In this document: positions 33,185 to 41,357 of the stretch, in pieces | How the letters are laid out: the number at the start of each line of letters is the position of its first letter | Numbering within the stretch: position 1 is the stretch's first letter | Assembly (NCBI GenBank): GCA_963789165.1 | Contig: CAWBJP010000012.1 | Span: forward strand, 372,001 to 436,000 | Length of the DNA stretch: 64,000 nucleotides | DNA from: CAWBJP01 sp963789165 | Lineage (GTDB): Bacteria > Actinomycetota > Acidimicrobiia > IMCC26256 > BP-133 | Direction: 5' to 3' | Position numbers and translations under genes: made by a program | Notes under the pieces: generated by a model | The model's input: the letters and a program-made list of their open reading frames with translations, nothing else | What the model was told of the DNA's origin: nothing | Database searches by the model: none

Positions 33185-33766
33185 ATGGCTGAGCGTCGAA
33201 GGGAATCGGGACGCGAGGGGGCGGACTCCGCCTACGAGGAGCGGGTGATCGAGATCCGCCGCGTGGCCAAGGTGGTCAAGGGTGGCCGCCGCTTCTCCTT
33301 CTCCGCCCTCGTGGTCGTGGGCGACGGAGGCGGCAACGTGGGTCTGGGCCTGGGGAAGGCCAAGGAGGTCCCCGCCGCCATCCAGAAGGGCATCGAAGAG
33401 GCCAAGAAGAACCTCATCCCCGTCCCGCTGGCCGGGTCCACCATCACCCACCAGATCATCGGGGAGCACGGCGCCGGGCGCGTCCTGCTCAAGCCCGCCG
33501 CCCCCGGCACCGGGGTCATCGCCGGTGGGGCCGGGCGGGCCATCCTGGAGGCGGCCGGTGTCAACGACGTACTGGCCAAGTCCCTCGGTTCCTCAAACCC
33601 GATCAACGTGGCCCGCGCCGTGATGGCCGGGCTGCAGGCCCTCAAGCGTCCGGAGGAAGTGGCGAAGTTGCGGGGCAAGTCGCCCGAGGAGGTGGCCCCG
33701 GCGGGCATGTTGAGGGCGTACACCGAACGCAACCGGGCGGCACGCCCGGTCGTCGAGGTCCCGTGA
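33185..33766 (+). CDS. rpsE: 30S ribosomal protein S5
   Basis: 193 residues: EIRRVAKVVKGGRRFSFSAL, VGDGGGNVGLGLGKAKEVPA and GAGRAILEAAGVNDVLAKSL. It is a fidelity protein (ram) at the mRNA entry. The stop overlaps the rpmD start (TGATG). Confidence 0.98.
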   Translation: MAERRRESGREGADSAYEERVIEIRRVAKVVKGGRRFSFSALVVVGDGGGNVGLGLGKAKEVPAAIQKGIEEAKKNLIPVPLAGSTITHQIIGEHGAGRVLLKPAAPGTGVIAGGAGRAILEAAGVNDVLAKSLGSSNPINVARAVMAGLQALKRPEEVAKLRGKSPEEVAPAGMLRAYTERNRAARPVVEVP

Positions 33767-34002
33767 TGGCAGAGGAAACAGAACTGCGGGTCACGCTCGT
33801 CCGTTCCACCATCGGCTCGAAGCCGAAGACCCGGGGCACCATCCGGGCCCTCGGGCTGCGTCGCATCAACCACTCGGTGACCCTGCCCGACCGCCCCGAG
33901 ATCCGGGGCATGCTGGCCCGGGTACCCCACCTCGTCCGCGTCGAAGAAGCTGCTACCACGGGGGACTCTGTCCCCCGGGCCCCCGGAGGAGAGACGTCGT
34001 GA
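33766..34002 (+). CDS. rpmD: 50S ribosomal protein L30
   Basis: 78 residues; the core is LRVTLVRSTIGSKPKTRGTI and RALGLRRINHSVTLPDRPEI. The last 15 residues (TTGDSVPRAPGGETS) are encoded by an inverted copy of the GC-palindromic repeat (about 33962-33988). The L30 end has therefore run through a repeat element. The stop overlaps rplO by four bases. Confidence 0.97.
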   Translation: MAEETELRVTLVRSTIGSKPKTRGTIRALGLRRINHSVTLPDRPEIRGMLARVPHLVRVEEAATTGDSVPRAPGGETS

Positions 34003-34490
34003 AGGTCCATGACCTGAAGCCCGCACCCGGATCCAACCCGTCGAAGAAGCGCGTGGGTCGGGGGATCGGTGGGAGGCGAGGCAAGACCGCCGGAACCGGC
34101 ACCAAGGGTCAGGGCACCCGCGGCTCGATCAAGCCCGGGTTCGAGGGTGGCCAGACGCCACTGACCCGCCGGACCCCCAAGCTCAAGGGCTTCAAGAACC
34201 CCTTCCGGATCGAGTACACCGTCATCAACCTCGACGGCCTGGAGGACTTCCCGGCCGGTTCCGAGGTGACTCCGGAAACGCTGCGGGCCAAGGGTCTGGT
34301 GCACAAGCACGGCCTGGTGAAGGTGCTGGGCCGGGGCGAGGTGACCAGGCCGCTCACCGTACGGGTCCACGCCTTCTCCAAGTCCGCTGCCGAGGCCATC
34401 CGGGCGGCCGGAGGAACGGCCGAGACGCTGGTGCCTCCGGGAAACCAGATTCGGCCTCCTGCCCGGGGGAACGCCCTCACCAACCGGTAG
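33999..34490 (+). CDS. rplO: 50S ribosomal protein L15
   Basis: 163 residues from GTG 33999: MKVHDLKPAPGSNPSKKRVG, RGKTAGTGTKGQGTRGSIKP and FEGGQTPLTRRTPKLKGFKN. It is a late-assembly large-subunit protein. A GGAGGAGA site lies upstream, inside the rpmD end. Confidence 0.98.
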   Translation: MKVHDLKPAPGSNPSKKRVGRGIGGRRGKTAGTGTKGQGTRGSIKPGFEGGQTPLTRRTPKLKGFKNPFRIEYTVINLDGLEDFPAGSEVTPETLRAKGLVHKHGLVKVLGRGEVTRPLTVRVHAFSKSAAEAIRAAGGTAETLVPPGNQIRPPARGNALTNR

Positions 34491-34526
34491 AATGACCGCC
34501 CCGCCGACCTGAGGAGGCCCGTCCCC

Positions 34527-35828
34527 ATGCTGTCTCGTCTGCGGAACATGTTCCGGGTGACGGACCTCCGGAACAAGATCCTCTTCACCATCCTGGTCAT
34601 CGCCATCTACCGGTTCGGCTCCCACATCCCGCTGCCCTTCGTCGACTTCGAGGCCATCCAGGCCCTCCAGGACAGGGTCAAGGAAGGCGGGGCGCTCGAG
34701 TTCCTCGACCTGTTCTCGGGCGGGGCGCTCACCAACGTGGCCGTGTTCGCGCTGGGGATCATGCCCTACATCACGTCCTCCATCATCATGCAGTTGCTGG
34801 CCGTGGTGATCCCCAAGCTGGAGGAGTGGCAGCAGCAGGGCCAGGTGGGGCAGAAGAAGATCACCCAGTGGACCCGCTACCTGACGGTGGCGCTGGCCCT
34901 CATGCAGTCCACCGGCATCGTCTTCGCTCTCCATCAGGGCGGCGGCAGTTTCCTCGGGTCCCAGGCCCTCTCCGGCATCGACCTCATTCCCAAGTTCTCC
35001 GCCCCCCGGGTCCTGCTCATCGTCATCACCCTCACCGCCGGCACCGCCATGATCATGTGGCTGGGCGAGCTCATCACCCAGCGCGGCATCGGCAACGGCA
35101 TGTCCCTCATGATCTTCGCCTCGGTCGTTTCCCGGCTCCCGGCCCAGGGATCGCAGATCTTTTCCGTGGGCGGAAAGCTTCAGGGCACCGTCGTGGTCCT
35201 CATGGGCGTCGCCATGATCGTTGGCATCGTCTTCGTGGAGTCGGGCCAGCGGCGGATCCCGGTCCAGTTCGCCAAACGGGTCGTCGGCCGGCGCATGTAC
35301 GGAGGCCAGAGCACCTATATCCCGCTCAAGGTGAACCAGTCGGGCGTCATCCCCATCATCTTCGCCAGCTCCGTGCTGCAGTTCCCCGCCCTCATCGTGG
35401 GCACGCTGCCGTGGCAGGGGGTCAAGGACTGGGTCAACAACAACATGATCCAGCAGCAGAGCGTGTTCTACATCGCGTCCGAGGCCATCCTCATCGTGTT
35501 CTTCGCCTACTTCTACACCGCCATCGCCTTCAACCCCGCCCAGCAGGCCGACGTCATCCGCAAGCAGGGCGGCTTTATCCCGGGCATCCGGCCCGGCCCA
35601 CCCACCGAGCGTTACCTGGCTCAGGTGCTCAACCGGATCACCCTGCCCGGGTCGCTGTTCCTGGCCTCCATCGCCGTCGTCCCTCTGGTGGTCTTCGCCG
35701 TCTGGGACATCGCTTCATTCCCCTTCGGCGGGACGGCCATCCTCATCACGGTCGGCGTGGCCCTGGAGACGATGAAGCAGATCGACAGCCAGTTGATGAT
35801 GCGCAACTACGAGGGCTTCCTGAGGTAG
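34527..35828 (+). CDS. secY: Preprotein translocase subunit SecY
   Basis: 433 residues with ten predicted membrane helices. Family segments are RFGSHIPLPFVDFEAIQAL, GIMPYITSSIIMQLL, GELITQRGIGNGMSLMIFAS and IIFASSVLQFP. It forms the protein-conducting channel with SecE. TGAGGAGGCC precedes the ATG. The stop overlaps the adk GTG. Confidence 0.99.
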   Translation: MLSRLRNMFRVTDLRNKILFTILVIAIYRFGSHIPLPFVDFEAIQALQDRVKEGGALEFLDLFSGGALTNVAVFALGIMPYITSSIIMQLLAVVIPKLEEWQQQGQVGQKKITQWTRYLTVALALMQSTGIVFALHQGGGSFLGSQALSGIDLIPKFSAPRVLLIVITLTAGTAMIMWLGELITQRGIGNGMSLMIFASVVSRLPAQGSQIFSVGGKLQGTVVVLMGVAMIVGIVFVESGQRRIPVQFAKRVVGRRMYGGQSTYIPLKVNQSGVIPIIFASSVLQFPALIVGTLPWQGVKDWVNNNMIQQQSVFYIASEAILIVFFAYFYTAIAFNPAQQADVIRKQGGFIPGIRPGPPTERYLAQVLNRITLPGSLFLASIAVVPLVVFAVWDIASFPFGGTAILITVGVALETMKQIDSQLMMRNYEGFLR

Positions 35829-36514
35829 TGGCGGTCGGAGCGCGCTACCTCGTGCTCGGCAAGCAGGGGGCGGGCAAAGGGACCCAGGCGGCGCGCCTGG
35901 CCGCACACCTCACGGTCCCGCACATCTCGACCGGGGACATGTTCCGGGCCGCCGTCCGCCATGGGTCGGAGCTCGGCCTCCGGGCGCAGGCCTTCATGGA
36001 GCGGGGCGAGCTGGTGCCCGACGAGGTGGTCATCGGGGTGGTGGCCGAGCGCCTGGCCGAAGACGACGCCGTCAATTCCGGGTTCGTCCTCGACGGCTTC
36101 CCCCGTACCCGCAGCCAGGCGGAGGAGCTCGACCGGGTGCTCTTCCCGGAAGGGCTCGACGCCGCCGTGGACATCGAGGTACCGACCTCCGAGGTCCTGC
36201 GCCGGATCTCGGGCCGCCGGGTGTGCATCATCTGCGGGGCGACGTACCACCTGGAATCCCCACCGGCCGTCGGCTGGACGTGCGACAACGATGGCGGCGA
36301 CGTCGTACAGCGGGATGACGACACCGAGGACGCCATCATGCGGCGCCTGAACCTCTACGAGTCCGAGACGGCCCCGCTGCTGGAGTTCTACGAACAACAG
36401 AGCCTGCTCGTCCGGGTGGATGGAACCGGTACGGTGGATGCGGTCTTCGAGCGGATGCTGACGTTGATCGGGAACGGCGGCGTCCTGGCCGACACCGTCA
36501 CCCCAAGGCCCTGA
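35828..36514 (+). CDS. adk: Adenylate kinase with zinc-type lid
   Basis: 228 residues from GTG 35828, overlapping the secY stop by one base. The P-loop is GKQGAGKGTQ. The NMP-binding region is HISTGDMFRAAVR, followed by DGFPRTRSQAEEL. The lid carries CIICGATYH ... CDND, a Cys3-Asp set like the zinc-binding lids of Gram-positive Adk. It interconverts ATP + AMP and 2 ADP. The secY-adk-map order is standard. Confidence 0.97.
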   Translation: MAVGARYLVLGKQGAGKGTQAARLAAHLTVPHISTGDMFRAAVRHGSELGLRAQAFMERGELVPDEVVIGVVAERLAEDDAVNSGFVLDGFPRTRSQAEELDRVLFPEGLDAAVDIEVPTSEVLRRISGRRVCIICGATYHLESPPAVGWTCDNDGGDVVQRDDDTEDAIMRRLNLYESETAPLLEFYEQQSLLVRVDGTGTVDAVFERMLTLIGNGGVLADTVTPRP

Positions 36515-36531
36515 TTCATGCGGAAGACACT

Positions 36532-37278
36532 GTGATCACCCGAAAGACAAAGGCTCAGATGAGCCTCATGCGCCAAGCGGGGCGCGTGGTGGCCGAAATC
36601 CACGAGAAGACCACCCAGGCCGCCCGTCCGGGGGTGACGACGGCGGATCTTGACGCCGTCGCCCGGGAGGTCATCGAGAAGCGGGGTGCGCGCTCCAACT
36701 TTCTCAACTACCACGGGTTCCCGGCGGTCATCTGCACGTCCCCCAACCACGTCATCGTCCACGGCATCCCCGGCGACTACGTGTTGAAGGAGGGGGACAT
36801 CATCTCCATCGACGCGGGCGCCATCATCGAGGGGTGGCACGCCGACGCGGCTGTCACCGTCCCCGTCGGCGAGGTCGATGACACCGCCGCCCGGCTCATG
36901 GAAGTCACCCGTCGGTCGCTGGAGGAGGCCATCACCCAGACGGTGGCCGGCAAGCATCTGGGCGACATCGGCTCCGCGGTGGAGACCGTGGCGGTGGCCT
37001 CCGGGTTCAGCGTGGTGCGGGAGTACGTCGGCCACGGCATCGGCACGGCCATGCACGAGGAGCCACCCGTCCACAACTTCGGTCAGCCGGGCCGGGGCGT
37101 GAAGATCAAGGAGGGCTACGTCCTGGCCATCGAGCCCATGGTCAACGCCGGAGGTCCCGAGACGGAGACCCTCGATGACGGCTGGACCGTGGTCACCAAG
37201 GACCGTGCCCTCTCTGCCCACTTCGAGCACACCGTGGCCGTCACCGACGACGGCCCCGAGGTGCTCACGTTGCCCTGA
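36532..37278 (+). CDS. map: Methionine aminopeptidase, type I
   Basis: 248 residues from GTG 36532. Metal ligands are recognisable: SIDAGAIIEGWHADAAVTV (two Asp), YVGHGIGTAMHEEP (His), AIEPMVN (Glu) and the final Glu around SAHFEHTVAVT. It removes the initiator Met from nascent proteins at the ribosome. There is no N-terminal zinc-finger extension. Confidence 0.98.
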   Translation: MITRKTKAQMSLMRQAGRVVAEIHEKTTQAARPGVTTADLDAVAREVIEKRGARSNFLNYHGFPAVICTSPNHVIVHGIPGDYVLKEGDIISIDAGAIIEGWHADAAVTVPVGEVDDTAARLMEVTRRSLEEAITQTVAGKHLGDIGSAVETVAVASGFSVVREYVGHGIGTAMHEEPPVHNFGQPGRGVKIKEGYVLAIEPMVNAGGPETETLDDGWTVVTKDRALSAHFEHTVAVTDDGPEVLTLP

Positions 37279-37299
37279 TCCGGCCTCCGGAACGACGGA

Positions 37300-37329
37300 T
37301 TCGCGGAGAATTGACGGACGCCATATACT
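37300..37329 (+). promoter_or_regulatory. Possible promoter upstream of infA
   Basis: A good -10 hexamer TATACT (37324-37329) stands in the 113-base map-infA gap. The -35 is weak (TTCGCG at 37300-37305, 18-base spacer). TTGACG at 37311 is too close to pair with it. Confidence 0.35.
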
Positions 37330-37391
37330 GACGCGCTGGTCTCGAGGCGACCGCTGTCGCTTCGCGTGTTGAGAAACGTAGGTGGTTCCCC

Positions 37392-37616
37392 CTGGCCAAG
37401 CCGAAAGATGACGCCATCCTCGTCGAGGGGACGGTCGTCGAGCCGCTCCCGAACGCCATGTTCCGGGTCGAGCTCGAAAACGGTCACAAGGTGCTCGCCC
37501 ACATCTCCGGGAAGATGCGGATGAACTACATCCGGATCCTGCCCGGGGACCGCGTCCAGGTTGAGCTCACCCCGTACGACCTCACCCGGGGACGCATCAC
37601 GTACCGGTACAAGTAG
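37392..37616 (+). CDS. infA: Translation initiation factor IF-1, apparent CTG start
   Basis: 74 residues, a complete IF-1: AKPKDDAILVEGTVVEPLP, NAMFRVELENGHKVLAHISG, KMRMNYIRILPGDRVQVEL, PYDLTRGRITYRYK. The OB-fold protein blocks the A site during initiation. The codon at the family start position is CTG (37392-37394). A strong AGGTGG (37380-37385) lies six bases upstream, and no in-frame ATG, GTG or TTG lies between there and the preceding region. Either CTG initiates, or one extra C in the CCCCC run (37387-37391) hides a GTG start at 37382. It is followed by rpmJ, as usual. Confidence 0.95.
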   Translation: MAKPKDDAILVEGTVVEPLPNAMFRVELENGHKVLAHISGKMRMNYIRILPGDRVQVELTPYDLTRGRITYRYK

Positions 37617-37633
37617 CGGCACCGGGGAGAACG

Positions 37634-37747
37634 ATGAAAGTCAGGCCCAGCGTCAAGAAGATCTGCGAGAAGTGCAAGGTGATCCGTCGCCACGGCGTCG
37701 TGATGGTCATCTGCGAGAACCCCCGCCACAAGCAGCGGCAGGGGTAG
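37634..37747 (+). CDS. rpmJ: 50S ribosomal protein L36
   Basis: 37 residues: MKVRPSVKKICEKCKVIRRH, then GVVMVICENPRHKQRQG. Zinc ligands C-x2-C-x12-C-x4-H are complete. It lies between infA and rpsM, the normal order. Confidence 0.97.
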   Translation: MKVRPSVKKICEKCKVIRRHGVVMVICENPRHKQRQG

Positions 37748-37773
37748 CCACAAGGTCATGAGGAGGGCACTGG

Positions 37774-38154
37774 ATGGCACGGATCGCCGGGGTTGACATC
37801 CCCCGGGAGAAGCGGCTGGAGATCTCCCTCACCTACATCTACGGGATCGGCGTGCCGAGTTCGAAGATGGTGTGCCAGGCCACCGGCATCTCGGGCGACA
37901 CCCGGGTCCGGGACCTGACCGAGGACGAGGTCGCCCAGCTGCGCACCTGGATCGACCAGAACCTGAAGGTCGAGGGTGACCTGCGCCGCGAGGTGGCCCA
38001 GGACATCAAGCGCAAGATGGAGATCGGCTGCTACGCCGGGCTCCGCCACCGGCGTGGCCTCCCCGTCAGGGGCCAGCGCACCCGGACCAACGCCCGGACC
38101 CGCAAGGGTCCGAAGAAGACCGTCGCCGGGAAGAAGAAGGTCCGCAAGCACTAA
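37774..38154 (+). CDS. rpsM: 30S ribosomal protein S13
   Basis: 126 residues: ARIAGVDIPREKRLEISLTY, YIYGIGVPSSKMVCQATG and the basic tail RGQRTRTNARTRKGPKKTVA. It contacts tRNA and the B1 intersubunit bridges. It is the first gene of the alpha cluster. Confidence 0.98.
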   Translation: MARIAGVDIPREKRLEISLTYIYGIGVPSSKMVCQATGISGDTRVRDLTEDEVAQLRTWIDQNLKVEGDLRREVAQDIKRKMEIGCYAGLRHRRGLPVRGQRTRTNARTRKGPKKTVAGKKKVRKH

Positions 38155-38172
38155 GAGGAGAGCGGGGAGAGA

Positions 38173-38571
38173 GTGGCAAAGCCCAAGCCGGGTGGACGGC
38201 GTCCGCGGCGCCGGGAGCGCAAGAACATCGCTTACGGCGTCGCGCACATCAAGTCGTCCTTCAACAACACCATCGTCACCATCACGGATATGGAGGGGAA
38301 CACCATCTCCTGGGCCACGGCCGGCAACGTCGGCTTCAAGGGGTCGCGCAAGTCGACGCCCTTCGCCGCCCAGATGGCGGCCGAGGCGGCCGCCCGGCGG
38401 GCCATGGAGCACGGGGTGCGCAAGGTCGACGTGCTGGTGAAGGGTCCGGGCTCGGGGCGGGAGACCGCCATCCGCTCGCTCCAGAACGCCGGGATCGAGG
38501 TGGCCGGCATCAAGGACGTCACCCCCATCCCCCATAACGGGTGCCGCGCCTCGAAGCGGCGGAGGGTCTGA
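38173..38571 (+). CDS. rpsK: 30S ribosomal protein S11
   Basis: 132 residues from GTG 38173: IAYGVAHIKSSFNNTIVTIT, GFKGSRKSTPFAAQMAAEAA and KDVTPIPHNGCRASKRRRV. It is part of the platform near the E-site mRNA. The stop overlaps the rpsD start. Confidence 0.98.
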   Translation: MAKPKPGGRRPRRRERKNIAYGVAHIKSSFNNTIVTITDMEGNTISWATAGNVGFKGSRKSTPFAAQMAAEAAARRAMEHGVRKVDVLVKGPGSGRETAIRSLQNAGIEVAGIKDVTPIPHNGCRASKRRRV

Positions 38572-39194
38572 TGGCGCGCTACACGGGGCCGGTCTGCCGC
38601 CTCTGCCGGCGGGAGAAGATGAAGCTCTTCCTCAAGGGACCCAAGTGCGACTCGATGAAGTGCCCTATCGAGCGCCGGCCCTATCCGCCCGGTGATCACG
38701 GCCGGGGTCGGATCCGGGAGAGCGAGTACATGATCCAGCTGCGGGAGAAGCAGAAGGCCCGCCGCATCTACGGCGTACTGGAGAAGCAGTTCCGGCGTCT
38801 CTATGAGGAGGCCACACGCCAGAAGGGCATCACCGGCGAGAACCTGCTGCGGATGCTGGAGACGCGCCTCGACTCGGTCGTGTTCCGGGCCGGCTTCGCC
38901 GCCAGCCGCAACCAGGGTCGCCAGCTGGTTCGCCACGGCCACGTGTCCGTCAACGGCAAGCGGGTGACGATCCCCTCCTATCAGGTGCGCAAGGGTGACG
39001 TGGTCGAGCTGCGGCAGAAGGCGCAGAACATGATCGTGATCCGCCACAACCTCGACACCCTGGACCGTTCCGTACCGCCCTGGCTCGAAGTCGAAGGGTC
39101 GGGCATGAAGGCGACCGTCCGCGACCTCCCCATGCGGGAGCACATCGACGTTCCCGTCCGTGAGCAACTCATCGTCGAGCTGTACTCCAAGTAA
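38571..39194 (+). CDS. rpsD: 30S ribosomal protein S4, zinc-binding type
   Basis: 207 residues: MARYTGPVCRLCRREKMKL, with cysteines CRLC ... KCDSMKC that can bind zinc. The S4 RNA-binding domain includes RLDSVVFRAGFAASRNQGRQ and HGHVSVNGKRVTIPSYQVRK. It is a primary 16S binder and mRNA helicase component. Confidence 0.98.
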   Translation: MARYTGPVCRLCRREKMKLFLKGPKCDSMKCPIERRPYPPGDHGRGRIRESEYMIQLREKQKARRIYGVLEKQFRRLYEEATRQKGITGENLLRMLETRLDSVVFRAGFAASRNQGRQLVRHGHVSVNGKRVTIPSYQVRKGDVVELRQKAQNMIVIRHNLDTLDRSVPPWLEVEGSGMKATVRDLPMREHIDVPVREQLIVELYSK

Positions 39195-39212
39195 CCCTGG
39201 GAGCCGCATTCC

Positions 39213-40150
39213 ATGCTCATGATCCAGCGCCCGACGGTCGAGCCTCTGGGCGAGGCCGAGGGCAACCGGCAGCGCTTCACCGTTTCCCCCTCGAGCCCGG
39301 TTTCGGCCACACGCTCGGTAACAGCCTGCGCCGCACCCTCTTGTCCTCCATCCCCGGCGCCGCCGTCACCCAGGTGCGCTTCGACGACGCTCTCCATGAG
39401 TTCGACGTGGTCCAGGGGGTCAAGGAGGACGTCACCGACATCATCCTGAACCTGAAGGACCTTGTCCTGCGGTCGGAGTCGCCCGAGCCGGTCATCCTCC
39501 GCCTCGACAAGCGGGGCGCGGCCGAGGTGACGGCGGCCGACATCCAGACGACGGCCGACGTCGAGATCCTCAATCCGGACCTCCACATCGCCTCGGTCAA
39601 CGGCAAGGGCCGGCTCGCGCTCGACATCACCGTGGAGCAGGGCCGCGGTTACCTCTCGGTCGACCGGACCAAGCGTTCGTCGACCATCGGGGTCATCCCG
39701 GTCGACGCCATCTTCTCGCCCGTGCGCCGCGTTGCCTTCGCCGTCGAGCCCACCCGGGTGGAGCAGGCCACCAACTACGACCGGCTGACCCTCGACATCG
39801 AGACCGACGGCTCCATCAGCCCCAAGGACGCCCTCGCCTCGGCCGGGGAGACCCTGCGCAACCTGGTGGGGCTCCTGGCCGACCTGTCGTCGGTGCCCCG
39901 GGGCCTGGAGTTGGGTGACACCGCCGCCACCGGCACCTCCTCCCTCGACCTCGACCTGGCCATCGAGGAGCTCGACCTCTCCGAACGGCCCCGCAACTGC
40001 CTCAAGCGGGCTCAGATCGACACCATCGGCCAGCTCGTGGAGCGCACCGAGGACGACCTGCTGGCCATCACCAACTTCGGTCAGAAGTCGCTCGAAGAGG
40101 TCATCCAGAAGCTCGACGAGCGGGGTCTGTCCCTGCGCGTGAAGGAGTAG
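39213..40150 (+). CDS. rpoA: RNA polymerase subunit alpha (frame break near 39290)
   Basis: About 312 residues. The N-terminus MLMIQRPTVEPLGEAEGNRQ reads RFTV, then one base is missing in the C-run at 39286-39290. Restoring it gives LEPGFGHTLGNSLRRTLLSS, the canonical dimerisation helix, continuing IPGAAVTQVRFDDALHEFDV. The C-terminal domain is intact (ELDLSERPRNCLKRAQIDTI, FGQKSLEEVIQKLDERGLSL). It assembles the polymerase and contacts UP elements and activators. The break is most likely a homopolymer error. Confidence 0.97.
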
Positions 40151-40154
40151 CGAC

Positions 40155-40505
40155 ATGCCCGCTCCGAAGAAGGGCCCTCGCTTCGGGGGGAGCCCCTCCC
40201 ACCAGAAGCTGATGATGGCCAACATGGCAGCCCACCTCTTCGCCTCCGAGGGCATGGTCACCACCGAGGCCAAGGCCAAGGCGCTCAAGCCCCTGGCCGA
40301 GCGGCTCATCACCAAGGCGAAGAAGGGTGGGCTGCACCAGAAGCGCCAGGTCATGGCCGTGCTCACGGACCGGGACGTCACGGCCAAGCTGTTCAGCGAG
40401 ATCGGGCCCCGCTACGCCGAGCGCAAGGGCGGCTACCTGCGCATCCTCAAGCTCGGCCCCCGCCCGGGCGACTCCGCTCCCATGGCGAGGATCGAGCTGG
40501 TTTAA
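40155..40505 (+). CDS. rplQ: 50S ribosomal protein L17
   Basis: 116 residues: PKKGPRFGGSPSHQKLMMAN, VTTEAKAKALKPLAERLITK and YLRILKLGPRPGDSAPMARI. It starts five bases after rpoA and is the last ribosomal gene of the alpha cluster. Confidence 0.98.
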   Translation: MPAPKKGPRFGGSPSHQKLMMANMAAHLFASEGMVTTEAKAKALKPLAERLITKAKKGGLHQKRQVMAVLTDRDVTAKLFSEIGPRYAERKGGYLRILKLGPRPGDSAPMARIELV

Positions 40506-40557
40506 GTGCCACGTAGTGGCGTTGGGAGGTGGGGCAGGGGCCCCCACCGACGTCGCG

Positions 40558-41357
40558 ATGAGCCGCCAGGCGAAGAACCATGAGCAGAGCGTGAGCTTGT
40601 TCGACGCCACCCCCGAACAGCAGTCGAAGCTCCGGCTGGTGCTGGCCTACGACGGCACCGACTTCCACGGGTTCGCCGCCCAGCCGCAGGTGCGCACCGT
40701 CGCCGGCGTGCTGGGCAAGGCCCTGGAGAAGGTGCTGCGCCATCCCGTCGACCTCATCTGCGCCGGGCGGACCGACGCCGGGGTGCACGCCTGGGGCCAG
40801 GTGGTGAGCCTGCCGGCCGACCCCGGGGTGGACCCGTGGCGGCTCGGCAACGCCCTCAACGGCATGCTTGCCCCCGAGGTCGTGGTGCGCGAGTGCGAAC
40901 TGGTCGACGGGGACTTCGATGCCCGCCGGCGGGCCCTGTGGCGGAGCTACCGCTACACGGTGGTCAACCGGCCCCACGCCGACCCTTTCCTGGCCCGCTA
41001 CGCCTGGTGGGTGCCCCAAAAGCTGGAGCCGGCCACCCTGGCCTTGGCCGCCGACCCCTTCGTCGGGGAACATGACTTCGCCGCCTTCTGCCGGGCCGGC
41101 CCCGAGGGCTCCACCACGGTCCGCAAACTGATCGAATCCCGTTGGGTGGAGGCGGACGACGGGGTGTGGCGCTACGAGGTGACCGCCACGGCCTTCTGCT
41201 GGCAGATGGTGCGCTCGCTGGTCGGCACCATGATCGATGTCGGCACCGGAGCCCGGCGGGCCGGGGAGATCATGGCCATGCTGCGGGCCAAAGACCGCTC
41301 TGCTGCGGGCAAGGTGGCTCCCCCCAGGGCCTGTGCCTGTGGGAAGTGGGCTACTGA
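40558..41357 (+). CDS. truA: tRNA pseudouridine synthase A (frame break near 41325)
   Basis: About 266 residues. LRLVLAYDGTDFHGFAAQPQ is the family start, and the catalytic aspartate lies in CAGRTDAGVHAWGQVV. RSLVGTMIDVGTGARRAGEI follows. Near the end one base is missing in the C-run at 41320-41325; restoring it gives PQGLCLWEVGY and a stop at 41355-41357, a typical TruA end. It modifies U38-40 of tRNA anticodon arms. The last seven bases overlap the convergent metallophosphoesterase gene. Confidence 0.95.

Noticed and set aside
37311..37329. TTGACG at 37311 as the -35 for TATACT upstream of infA
   Set aside because: The spacer is only about seven bases, too short for a promoter.
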